From contig JAJFMT010000022.1 in NCBI GenBank assembly GCA_020696855.1, forward strand, positions 1 to 41,807: DNA of 41,807 bases. The letters are read 5' to 3'. The DNA comes from Pseudobdellovibrio sp. (GTDB lineage: Bacteria > Bdellovibrionota > Bdellovibrionia > Bdellovibrionales > Bdellovibrionaceae). Shown in pieces: positions 30,727 to 38,191 of the stretch. The position numbers and the translations under genes were made by a program. Below the pieces are notes generated by a model. The model was not told the origin of the DNA and did not search any database. It worked only from the letters and a program-made list of their open reading frames with translations. Each line of letters starts with the position of its first letter. Positions within the stretch are counted from its first letter, which is position 1.

Positions 30727-31629
30727 TTGAAATCACTGTTTACACCCCGACTGGCTTCTCAGACCTATTCGCCTGTCTTTAATGAAAAATCATATTTTGA
30801 GCGCACTCAGCGTAACCACTTCTGGCTGGGCGGCACAGATGGCCAGAACCGGCTAAAAGATCTTCGCGTGGGGATCGCCGGCCTTGGCGGAATGGGAAGT
30901 AACTTAGCTGAAATCATGGTTCGCTTAGGAGTGGGCCACATCAAAATTGCAGACCCCGACACCATTGACTATTCGAACATTAACAGACAAGTCATTGCAA
31001 ACCGCAGAACTGTCGGAATGAAAAAAGCCGAAGCCTCTGCCGCTGAACTTCGCACCATTGCTGAGGACTTTGAGCTGGTCGTTTACGACGATGGCATTAC
31101 CAAAGAGAACGCCGAAGAATTTGCAGGCGACCTCGATATCATTATTGATGAAATCGACGTCTTCCCATTACAGGCTCATGTGTGGCTGCACCAAGCCGCA
31201 CGCAAAAGAAATCTACCGCTTTATTCAGGTTTTATTATCGGCATGGGCACGCACGTTTACAAATTTCAGGGCTCTCAGTATACGTTCGAGGACTTTATGC
31301 TGAATGACCAGAAGCAAATCCAAAAGCCTGACTTTGATTTTTTGGTCGAGCGTTTTGTGAACCCTGTCCCGTCTTATATGCAAAAACCGGGAGTATTGGA
31401 AAGTTTTGCCGAAACTTCTTTAAAAACATCCGTACCTATTTTTGGCGCTACAACGTACATTTCACAGTCGTTAATCGCTGTAAGAGTTATTTCTGACTTA
31501 TTGAATCTGCATGAAAAGTGCGGCACGGTTAAAACTCCGGTAATGCCGCAGTTCATTTCTCTGGACCCTCTTTCGCTTACTTTACAGATCTGCGAAGTTG
31601 ATAAAGGAAAAATCAGAAAAGTCGGATAA
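30727..31629 (+). CDS. ThiF/MoeB/HesA-family E1-like adenylating enzyme
   Basis: A 300-aa protein started at the TTG at 30727 with GAGGGA 6 nt upstream. NHFWLGGTDGQNRL precedes the nucleotide-binding motif VGIAGLGGMGS (Gly52, Gly54, Gly55). IADPDTIDYSNINRQ has Asp76, Asn84, Asn86, Arg87 and Gln88 as in ThiF/MoeB and E1 enzymes. These adenylate the C-terminal Gly of a ubiquitin-like protein, or a tRNA or peptide substrate. The Zn Cys pairs of MoeB/ThiF are not present and I see no obvious catalytic Cys; the two Cys (near NLHEKCGTV and LQICEVD) are in the last tenth. It is thus closer to E1-like enzymes that act without a thioester. No ubiquitin-like partner is seen nearby. Convergent with the HD-GYP gene, 5 bp gap. 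Confidence 0.82.
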   Translation: MKSLFTPRLASQTYSPVFNEKSYFERTQRNHFWLGGTDGQNRLKDLRVGIAGLGGMGSNLAEIMVRLGVGHIKIADPDTIDYSNINRQVIANRRTVGMKKAEASAAELRTIAEDFELVVYDDGITKENAEEFAGDLDIIIDEIDVFPLQAHVWLHQAARKRNLPLYSGFIIGMGTHVYKFQGSQYTFEDFMLNDQKQIQKPDFDFLVERFVNPVPSYMQKPGVLESFAETSLKTSVPIFGATTYISQSLIAVRVISDLLNLHEKCGTVKTPVMPQFISLDPLSLTLQICEVDKGKIRKVG

Positions 31630-31634
31630 GTACA

Positions 31635-33008
31635 TTAGACTTCCGCACCCACTGCGGGAATTTTAAATAACGACCTTAGTGCTTTAATGCATTCGGCATC
31701 AATTCTGTTTTTATACGATTTTTCCATATCGGAAAGCACCGCCGCCACATCAACTTTGGCTTCTTCATTTTTTTTCAAATTAATCCGTTCAATGAATACA
31801 TTCGAACACTGAAGGATTCTCGACAGAGGATGCTGCTCCGGGCGCTTTTTACCGAAGGGATACCCCTTCCCTTCCAGATCTTCATGGTGCTCTTGTATGA
31901 GCCTTATAATATCTGAATGGATACACTTAAGGCTTTCTAAAATCTTCTGACTGCGCACCACATGGGATTCTAAGACCTGTTGCTGTTTTTTTGTCAGATC
32001 GGTTTCGTTTTTTTCAACAATTTCAGAATCAATCTCTTTTTTACCGATATCCTGAAAAACTCCTGCAATACACAATTTAAAAGCCGTCAGAGCGGATTCA
32101 TAATTCATCTCACGTGCGATCATCACCGAATAAAGTGCCGCCGCATAAGAATCTGTATAGACGTTCTGGCCGAGATCTTTGAGTACTTCAAGCAAGTCTA
32201 ACACTTCATGGGATTCCAGCACTGTTCCCACGCTTAAACTGACGAAGTCCGCAGTGGCCTCATAACTTTGCTGATCGAGACCCTCTTTAAATATATTTCC
32301 CATAATGACTTTGTGAGCATGATCAAGGAATGCGATTTTCTTCGCAGGAGAGATGGATGGATGAGAGCTAACCGACTTCGCCAGATCAAAGGTAAACTGC
32401 ACAAACTTACTGAAATCTTCTTTGCGGATATAAAGATGGTTAACGCCCTTTTGTTTGAATTTTTTAATCTGAGCTAGCGGCAGCTCTTCATCTTTGTATG
32501 CCACTTTTACAAAATTCTGCTCTGAAAGCTGAAGGTAAATATCAAAATCAAGCACTGGCCGCAGAACGATATCGCTAATGGGCACCTGGCAAAAGCGGAT
32601 TTCAGAGATATCTTCGTTCTCTTCTTCTTCGGACTGGTTCAGCCGAGACTCAATCACCCGCTTCATGTCCGCAAGCTTAAAAGGCTTTGTTACTGTTTTG
32701 TAGGTATGGAGTTTTTCATCCGTGTTTTCGGCAAGGCTCAGGTAGCCGGTCATGACGATGTAAGGAATGGCCCTGTTCAGATGAAGATTAATCCATTCGA
32801 TCAGTTCGTAGCCCGACATTCCCGGCATACGCGCATCTGTTAGAATTAAATCTACTTTGGCCCGGTTAACAATCGCCATGGCCTCTTTGCCATTGGCTGC
32901 CGACATGACTGTGTACGCGGCCTCTAAGCCGCTGCAAAGGGTCTCACGGAAAATTTCGTCATCATCCACGACTAGAATTACTTTTTGACTGACGTTGTCT
33001 TTACTCAT
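31635..33008 (-). CDS. REC response regulator with degenerate HD-GYP domain
   Basis: A 457-aa protein. Residues 8-125 are a receiver (VVDDDE; Asp58 in ILTDARMPG; VTKPF). From about 275 on is an HD-GYP domain: FQDIGKKE, ESHVVRSQKIL, IIRLIQEHHEDLEGKGYPFG, ILQCSNVFIERI. The GYP signature (Gly382-Tyr383-Pro384), His349 and His374-His375 are there. However the first His is Asp286, the HD pair is Gln319-Asp320, and the late Asp is Ser in CSNVF. Active HD-GYP enzymes hydrolyse c-di-GMP with these residues; this one is probably inactive and may bind or signal. Divergent from the ABC transporter across the 29-bp palindrome. Confidence 0.85.
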   Translation of the reverse strand: MSKDNVSQKVILVVDDDEIFRETLCSGLEAAYTVMSAANGKEAMAIVNRAKVDLILTDARMPGMSGYELIEWINLHLNRAIPYIVMTGYLSLAENTDEKLHTYKTVTKPFKLADMKRVIESRLNQSEEEENEDISEIRFCQVPISDIVLRPVLDFDIYLQLSEQNFVKVAYKDEELPLAQIKKFKQKGVNHLYIRKEDFSKFVQFTFDLAKSVSSHPSISPAKKIAFLDHAHKVIMGNIFKEGLDQQSYEATADFVSLSVGTVLESHEVLDLLEVLKDLGQNVYTDSYAAALYSVMIAREMNYESALTAFKLCIAGVFQDIGKKEIDSEIVEKNETDLTKKQQQVLESHVVRSQKILESLKCIHSDIIRLIQEHHEDLEGKGYPFGKKRPEQHPLSRILQCSNVFIERINLKKNEEAKVDVAAVLSDMEKSYKNRIDAECIKALRSLFKIPAVGAEV

Positions 33009-33031
33009 CTTTTAAAAACTATCTAACAGGA

Positions 33032-33060
33032 TGTAACTAAAGTATATTACTTTAGTTACA
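33032..33060. promoter_or_regulatory. Perfect 29-bp palindrome between HD-GYP and ABC genes
   Basis: TGTAACTAAAGTA-TAT-TACTTTAGTTACA, 13-bp arms with no mismatch. It lies 24 bp upstream of the HD-GYP start and 96 bp upstream of the ABC ATPase, with no T run, so an operator rather than a terminator. Confidence 0.7.
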
Positions 33061-33155
33061 GGCTTGACTTAGGTGCGGCGCACTAAATGACTGAATTGTT
33101 TCGGTTTTTTAAGTGGATTTGTTGACTGAACAAGAATCTATTTCATACTAAAAAA

Positions 33156-33839
33156 ATGATTAAAATTCATAACTTAAGCCGCAAAGTCACAGAAGACTTT
33201 AATCTCGAGAACATCAGCTTCGAGTTACCAACAGGCTCAATCCTGACATTAATCGGAAAATCGGGCTCAGGAAAGAGCACTTTACTTCGCTGCCTGGCAG
33301 GCCTTGAATCTTATACTGTCGAATCCGAAATAAAACCTAAGCGCATCGGATTCGTGTTTCAGTCTTCTAATCTTTTTACCCATTTGACACTTGAAGAAAA
33401 CATTAAGCTGGCGCTGATTAAAGTTCAAAAAAAATCCGGAGCTGAAGCCGACCAGATCTGCAATTCCGTTCTTGAGCAGGTAAAGCTTTCTAACCGCAAA
33501 ACTTATTACCCGAAACATCTTTCAGGCGGTCAACAGCAGCGCGGTACCATTGCGCGTGCACTGGCGCTGAAACCGGAACTTATTCTTTACGATGAGCCGA
33601 CTTCGGCTTTGGATCCTGAACTGGTAGATGAGCTCTTTGAGCTAATGCTGGAACTAAAGAAAACAGGGCTCACCCAAATTGTGGCGTCTCATGACCGCGA
33701 TGCCGTAAAGAAGGTCAGCGATTACATGGGGCTTATGCATCACGGGCATTTGCAACTTTTTACTGAAGTTGGTCAGGCGAAATCAAAATTTGAAGGACTT
33801 GAAGTTGAACAACAAAAATATATGCAGCTTTTTATTTAG
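33156..33839 (+). CDS. Amino-acid-type ABC transporter ATP-binding protein
   Basis: A 227-aa ATPase. Walker A is GKSGSGKST (Gly34-Thr42), Q-loop Gln69, signature LSGGQQQR (122-129), Walker B LILYDEPTSALDP with Asp146-Glu147, and switch His179. It is close to GlnQ-type ATPases, which power import of polar amino acids. The fused binding protein-permease starts inside this gene (35 bp overlap from its likely start), so the two are co-translated. Start ATG 33156 comes without a clear AGGAG. Confidence 0.88.
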   Translation: MIKIHNLSRKVTEDFNLENISFELPTGSILTLIGKSGSGKSTLLRCLAGLESYTVESEIKPKRIGFVFQSSNLFTHLTLEENIKLALIKVQKKSGAEADQICNSVLEQVKLSNRKTYYPKHLSGGQQQRGTIARALALKPELILYDEPTSALDPELVDELFELMLELKKTGLTQIVASHDRDAVKKVSDYMGLMHHGHLQLFTEVGQAKSKFEGLEVEQQKYMQLFI

Positions 33840-35286
33840 TGTTTTTCTGATTATGGTCTCTGTTGGGGAGGCCGCAACTTTACGCTGGGCAGCTGATACG
33901 GAAAGCGGCGCCCCGTACGTATTTTATAAATCAGAAAACATGCAACAAATGACGGGATTTGAATACGACATTGCCATGGCATTGGCAAAAAAGCTGAACC
34001 GTGAACCCGTGTTTGTGCAAAACGCCTGGGAAGGCCTGGTGCTAGGCCTTGAGAGCAATTTATATGACATCGCTATCAACGGAATAGAAATTCTTGAAGA
34101 ACGACAGAAGATCGTCAACTTTTCAGAACCTTATTATGCGACTTATCTTCAGATCGTAACCCGTCAGGGCGAAACACGGTTTAAAAACCTGTCTGACCTG
34201 GCCGGAACAAAAGTAGGAACATTATCAGGAGCCTTATCAGAAAAAGTTTTGCGGGCGCAGAATGACGTTCAGGTGTTAACTTATGAATCTGAAACACTGG
34301 CGCACCGGGATTTAACTATTTCGCGTTCGGACGCTTTACTTGTGGATGCACCGATAGCGAAATACTTTTCAGAAATCAATCCGCGATTTCAGGTGATTTC
34401 GACACCTATTAGTTCGATGACGTACGGGATTGCCGTATCGAAAAAAAATCCGGAGCTTTTGAAAGAAATCAATAAAGCTTTAAATGAAATGAAGGCCAGC
34501 GGCGAGCTGAAAGAAATTCTTGAACGCTGGGCCCTTTGGAACAGCGCCACTGCAACATTATTTGATGACCAGTCTCCTACCCGTTTAAAGCCGGTTCATT
34601 TTGAGGAATACAAAGAAAGTTTGAACCTCGAACGAACTTTTAAAGAAAGAATTGATGTCTATCAAAAAGCCATGCCGCTTTTACTAAAAGGAGCATGGCA
34701 AACAGTTCGAATCAGTTTTTCAGCGATGATCGTAGCAGTGCTGGTCGGGTTGATTCTGGTTTCACTTCGGCTTTACGGAAACCGCGCCACCGCTTTCGGA
34801 GTGGCGTTCTTTGTGGAGTTCATACGGGGGACGCCTCTGCTGCTTCAGCTCTTTTTTATTTTTTACGGTTTGCCATCGGTGGGCCTTGAAATCTCCGCTT
34901 TTACAGCGGCCGTCATCGGCCTGGGGCTTAATTATTCTGTTCAGGAAAGCGAAATCTACCGTAGCGGTCTTTTGAGCGTTCACCGCAATCAGGTCGAGGC
35001 CGCTAAAATGCTGGGGCTTAACCCTTGGCAAACATTCTGGTCTGTTCAGGTACCGCAGGCATTTCGGTTTTGCCTTCCGCCGATGACGACGGATTTTATT
35101 GCGCTCATTAAAGACTCTTCATTGGTATCGGTGATTACGATGGTGGAACTTACAAAAACGTATTCCGTTTTGTCGGCCACTTATTATGATTACGTGGGCT
35201 TCGCCGTTATAGCGGCTTCACTCTATATTTTAATCGGAATGCCACTGGTAGTGCTTTCAAGAAAACTAGAGCGCGTTCAGGCCTAA
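33805..35286 (+). CDS. Fused amino-acid-binding protein and ABC permease
   Basis: A 493-aa fusion. TTG at 33805 has AAGGA seven bases upstream and starts a signal sequence (NICSFLFSVFLIMVSVGEAA). The upstream in-frame TTG at 33769 is less likely. The first part, to about residue 250, is an SBP_bac_3 domain: TESGAPYVFY, MTGFEYDIAMALAKKL, WEGLVLGLESNLYDIAINGI, KIVNFSEPYYATYLQI. The second part from about 290 is a GlnP-type permease with LRLYGNRATAFGVAF, IRGTPLLLQLFFIFYG, the EAA-like EAAKMLGLNPWQTFWSVQVP and TDFIALIKDSSLVSV. With the ATPase it forms a complete importer; the tethered binding domain sits in the periplasm. Substrate not predictable. Confidence 0.88.
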   Translation: MNNKNICSFLFSVFLIMVSVGEAATLRWAADTESGAPYVFYKSENMQQMTGFEYDIAMALAKKLNREPVFVQNAWEGLVLGLESNLYDIAINGIEILEERQKIVNFSEPYYATYLQIVTRQGETRFKNLSDLAGTKVGTLSGALSEKVLRAQNDVQVLTYESETLAHRDLTISRSDALLVDAPIAKYFSEINPRFQVISTPISSMTYGIAVSKKNPELLKEINKALNEMKASGELKEILERWALWNSATATLFDDQSPTRLKPVHFEEYKESLNLERTFKERIDVYQKAMPLLLKGAWQTVRISFSAMIVAVLVGLILVSLRLYGNRATAFGVAFFVEFIRGTPLLLQLFFIFYGLPSVGLEISAFTAAVIGLGLNYSVQESEIYRSGLLSVHRNQVEAAKMLGLNPWQTFWSVQVPQAFRFCLPPMTTDFIALIKDSSLVSVITMVELTKTYSVLSATYYDYVGFAVIAASLYILIGMPLVVLSRKLERVQA

Positions 35287-35312
35287 TTAAGGTTGCGTTA
35301 CCCGCTTTACAA

Positions 35313-35669
35313 TCAGCCGTATAGCTCAGATCGGTCGCGCCACTCAATAAAAAGTGAACAGGTGGCGCTGATAACGAACAAAGCAAAATAGAGCAGTACC
35401 GCCTGCCTGTTTCCGCCAATGGCCAGCACAAGACCGTGCGCGCACAAGACGCCGATTCCTATAACCTGGAAGAATTTGTAAAGTCTGTCAGAAGACCAGA
35501 GGCCGGCTATGGCCAGCACCCAAACCGGAATCAGCACAAAAGACACATGATTGGCTAGCAGTGTGAAGCCGCTCCAGGCCACTTTTTGTATGAAGGTGTG
35601 ATTGATCTCAGAAAGGATGGCGGCAGTCAGCGCCACTGTAGCCAGAATTTTTTCTATGAAGTAACTCAT
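35313..35669 (-). CDS. Small four-helix membrane protein
   Basis: A 118-aa protein with GGAGG six bases before the ATG. Four hydrophobic helices can be seen (ILATVALTAAILSEI; FVLIPVWVLAIAGLW; VIGIGVLCAHGLVLAIG; AVLLYFALFVISATCSLFI). No family recognised. The gene starts 8 bp after the stop of the 85-aa gene and shares its operon. Convergent with the ABC fusion gene (26 bp apart). Confidence 0.65.
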   Translation of the reverse strand: MSYFIEKILATVALTAAILSEINHTFIQKVAWSGFTLLANHVSFVLIPVWVLAIAGLWSSDRLYKFFQVIGIGVLCAHGLVLAIGGNRQAVLLYFALFVISATCSLFIEWRDRSELYG

Positions 35670-35677
35670 TCAGCCTC

Positions 35678-35935
35678 CTAAACCAGTTTGAACAGCGCCC
35701 ACACGGTATAGACAGCCAGGGCTCCCGCGAAAACAAAGAACATAACGGGAATTGCAATGATGTTGATGTAAGGGATCGCTAAGGCCACCAGAAAAGCAAA
35801 CAGCCAGGCTTCGATGGTGATTCCCAGCACTTTCCAGCGGCCATCTTTTTTTAAAATTGAAGCCATTGAAAAACGTTTTGCTTCAGTATCTTTCGTTTGT
35901 GTTGTTACAGGTTCTACAGTCCGGTTCTGTTCCAT
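35678..35935 (-). CDS. Small two-helix membrane protein
   Basis: An 85-aa protein with AGGAGG 6 nt upstream of the ATG. A polar N-terminus (VEPVTTQTKDTEAKRF) precedes two hydrophobic segments (AWLFAFLVALAIPYINIIAI; PVMFFVFAGALAVYTVWALF). First gene of a two-gene operon with the 118-aa membrane protein. Function unknown. Confidence 0.62.
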   Translation of the reverse strand: MEQNRTVEPVTTQTKDTEAKRFSMASILKKDGRWKVLGITIEAWLFAFLVALAIPYINIIAIPVMFFVFAGALAVYTVWALFKLV

Positions 35936-36288
35936 GGAATCCTCCTGCCCTATCTTTACAGAGCAATTTCAAAACCAATAAACATCCGGAACCGCAATTT
36001 CCTCTTTAAGACACGCTTTTGCGTCAAAAACAAAAAATTCCTATTTTTTAAATCAGCGTCTTTTGTTTGTTATAATCCTCTTAACGGAACTTTATCGATG
36101 TGGAGTTAAAATTTCTTGTTGCATTTTACGGATATAAAAGCGTTTTTTGTCTGACAGATTTTTTCTTAGTTTTTTGAAAGCTGAAAATCACTTTGCATTT
36201 GTTTAAGAAGCGGGCTTGTATTCCCCAGAATTAAAAAATCCTACCAAGCGAAGGGGCAATCGTCATTTTCACTTTAGATCTAACTCTT
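35936..36288. other. Gene-free AT-rich region, possible small RNA
   Basis: Part of a stretch of about 620 bp (35936-36558) without a convincing gene. TTATAAT at 36070-36076 resembles a -10 box with a poor -35 (TTTAAA, 18 bp away). A terminator-like hairpin ends at 36321. A transcript of about 240 nt between them would be an unannotated RNA. I see no ribosome-bound ORF there. Confidence 0.25.
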
Positions 36289-36290
36289 GT

Positions 36291-36321
36291 TGCTGTGAAT
36301 GCACAGGCAGAGGGGTTTTTT
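36291..36321 (+). terminator. Orphan terminator-like hairpin
   Basis: TGC-TGTG-AATG-CACA-G-GCA with one bulged G, then GAGGGG and TTTTTT. No plus-strand gene precedes it. Confidence 0.4.
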
Positions 36322-36558
36322 ATTTGTACAACTTTCAAAGATTGCATTTTTTAACCGATGCTTAACAAGATCTTTTTTATGATTTCTTCTTATAGCTCAT
36401 AAAATATTTTTGCATGTTTTAAATTGCATGTTGATTTCAAACACTTATACCTCCTCACATTTTTATATGTAAAATCCTGTGACATTTTTAATTTTAAAAT
36501 TCGTTGTTATATTGACCGTGCCTTAAAGGCAACTAACCCCAACCCGAAGGAGTATCCG

Positions 36559-36729
36559 ATGAGAAACATGAAAACTATAGTCAGCGTATTGGCCATATTA
36601 GCGTTTTCTTCTGCTGGCTTTGCAAAGAGCGAGGCTGAAAAATGTAAACCGGACAAGCCTGCAGCATCAGATTCAGGCAAGCCAACTAAACCCGGCGCCG
36701 AAAAACCGGAGAAACCGATAAAAAAATAA
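36559..36729 (+). CDS. Small secreted Lys/Pro-rich peptide
   Basis: A 56-aa product from the ATG at 36559, with AAGGAG 6 nt upstream. Signal peptide MRNMKTIVSVLAILAFSSAGFA, then a mature peptide of Lys, Pro, Glu, Ser and Gly with one Cys (KCKPDKPAASDSGKPTKPGA; EKPEKPIKK). No hydrophobic residues in the mature part, so probably disordered. A terminator follows at 36818. Function unknown. Confidence 0.62.
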   Translation: MRNMKTIVSVLAILAFSSAGFAKSEAEKCKPDKPAASDSGKPTKPGAEKPEKPIKK

Positions 36730-36817
36730 TTAAACAAACGAAACTATTAAAAGTTTTCTGAAGCCGACGACTTCAGTTACAAACCCCAAAACCCGTCAAG
36801 GAGAAAAGAAATTTTCG

Positions 36818-36848
36818 GGAGAGAGCCTCAATCACTCTCTCCTTTTTT
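36818..36848 (+). terminator. Terminator of the small secreted peptide gene
   Basis: GGAGAGAG-CCTCAATCA-CTCTCTCC followed by TTTTTT; perfect 8-bp stem. Confidence 0.85.
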
Positions 36849-36977
36849 CAAGACCTTTAGATTAGAAACAAATCTGAATTTTTATTAGCAAAACTTCTTG
36901 TTGATATAAATTTTTATCTTTTGCGCTTTCATGCTAAAATCCTACAAACTGAAGATCCGGAAGATTAAGGAAAAGAA

Positions 36978-37223
36978 ATGAAATCCAAGTTTGGAGTCAT
37001 TACATTTGCCGCCGAGCAAATGAAGTCTGAGGAGATAGTGCTTCGCGAACCGAATTTCAACTTGCTGGAAAACAGCTTGCGCGAATCAACAAAACAAATT
37101 GCATTAGGAGGCAAAATGATTACAGCATTAATAGTGGCAACCGCAGCGGCAATCGCAGCAGGAATTTATATCAAACAACCTACGCCGATTCCCGTAAAGA
37201 TAACGAAACGATTTTTGAAATAA
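36978..37223 (+). CDS. Small protein with one TM segment, uncertain
   Basis: An 81-aa ORF with AAGGA well before the ATG. The first 45 residues are polar (FAAEQMKSEEIVLREPNFNL) and a hydrophobic stretch follows (MITALIVATAAAIAAGIYI), then PTPIPVKITKRFLK. Its last 44 bases overlap the 3' end of the convergent ATP-grasp gene, so it is either a true small membrane protein or a chance ORF. The good ribosome binding site favours a gene. Confidence 0.42.
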   Translation: MKSKFGVITFAAEQMKSEEIVLREPNFNLLENSLRESTKQIALGGKMITALIVATAAAIAAGIYIKQPTPIPVKITKRFLK

Positions 37224-38190
37224 GCTCTTGATAGTCCATCCCGCCTTTATTTGCTGAAAGAGCATAATCTTCTCTCTTAGCAATTGAAGGATTTGGATTG
37301 GCTTCAATAAAATAGATATCGCCGTTGTCTTTAATACGTAAATCAATACGGCCGAAACCCTGGATCTGCAATAAGCGGTAAATCTCTTTACAGGTTTCTT
37401 GCAGCTTTTTTTCTTCAGCTTCGCTCATACGCGCAGCCCAGCCGGAATCAATACCCCATTTTTTTCTATAGGCCTGATCCCACTTGGTTCGGTAAGTTGC
37501 AAACTTAGGTTCGTCTTCGCCTTTTTGTTTAAAGAACAATTCGCGCGGCGGAAACACTTTCAGCTTCTCATTACCGAGGATACTCACATACACTTCCCGT
37601 CCATCGATAAATTCTTCAATGATGGCGTCAACACCATACTTTTCATGAATGAATTCAACGCGAGCAACGGCCTCTTTTTCATTTTCGACATACGAGCCCT
37701 GAGAAATCCCCTCAGATGATTCAAGCTGAAGCGGCTTTACAAATGCCGGAAACGGAAACCTTTTTAGTGACGGCACGGGTTTGGATTTCTTTGCCACGAG
37801 AAACTTCGGCGTTAGAATCCCATGATAATCGAGAATAACTTTCGTTAACCCTTTGTCTTTGCAAAGCTGCAAACTCTTAGGGCCTGCGCCTGTAAACGGA
37901 ACACCGACAAGCTGCAACAAGGCTGTCATATGCGGCTCTAAATTTCTGTTTCCGCTGAAAGCTTCGCTCATATTAAAAACGAGATCCGGCTGCTGATCTC
38001 TTACTAGTTTAATGAATGGCTCAACATCATTATAAATTCCGTACGGAATTACTTCATGCCCCAGATCTGTCAGAGTCTTGCGGACTTCTTTTTCAGTCTT
38101 CCAGTCCGGATTATTCCAGTATTGATGATAGTCTTCGGGTTTAATATCCACCGACAAATCAAATAATAGAAGAATTTTAAGAGCTTTCAT
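37180..38190 (-). CDS. D-Ala-D-Ala-ligase-like ATP-grasp enzyme
   Basis: A 336-aa ATP-grasp ligase with GAGAGG before the ATG. N-terminal preATP-grasp part (KILLLFDLSVDIKPEDYH), substrate region DLVFNMSEAFSGNRNLEPH, core FPAFVKPLQLESSEGISQGS (ATP-binding Lys), DAIIEEFIDGREVYVSILGN and the metal site GRIDLRIKDNGDIYFIEANPNP. The pattern is that of the Ddl branch, but the usual D-Ala motifs are changed, so a peptide or other amide ligase is likely. It follows the metallopeptidase with one base between stop and start, so one operon. Substrate unknown. Confidence 0.8.
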   Translation of the reverse strand: MKALKILLLFDLSVDIKPEDYHQYWNNPDWKTEKEVRKTLTDLGHEVIPYGIYNDVEPFIKLVRDQQPDLVFNMSEAFSGNRNLEPHMTALLQLVGVPFTGAGPKSLQLCKDKGLTKVILDYHGILTPKFLVAKKSKPVPSLKRFPFPAFVKPLQLESSEGISQGSYVENEKEAVARVEFIHEKYGVDAIIEEFIDGREVYVSILGNEKLKVFPPRELFFKQKGEDEPKFATYRTKWDQAYRKKWGIDSGWAARMSEAEEKKLQETCKEIYRLLQIQGFGRIDLRIKDNGDIYFIEANPNPSIAKREDYALSANKGGMDYQELISKIVSLSLRESA

Positions 38191-38191
38191 T

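Noticed and set aside
32268..32477. 69-aa plus-strand ORF inside the HD-GYP gene
   Set aside because: Shadow frame of a long gene with clear domains; no ribosome binding site.
36559..38190. Graspetide (ATP-grasp RiPP) cluster
   Set aside because: The ligase is of the D-Ala-D-Ala type, and the small peptides lack the repeated Thr/Ser-Glu/Asp core and lie on the other strand.
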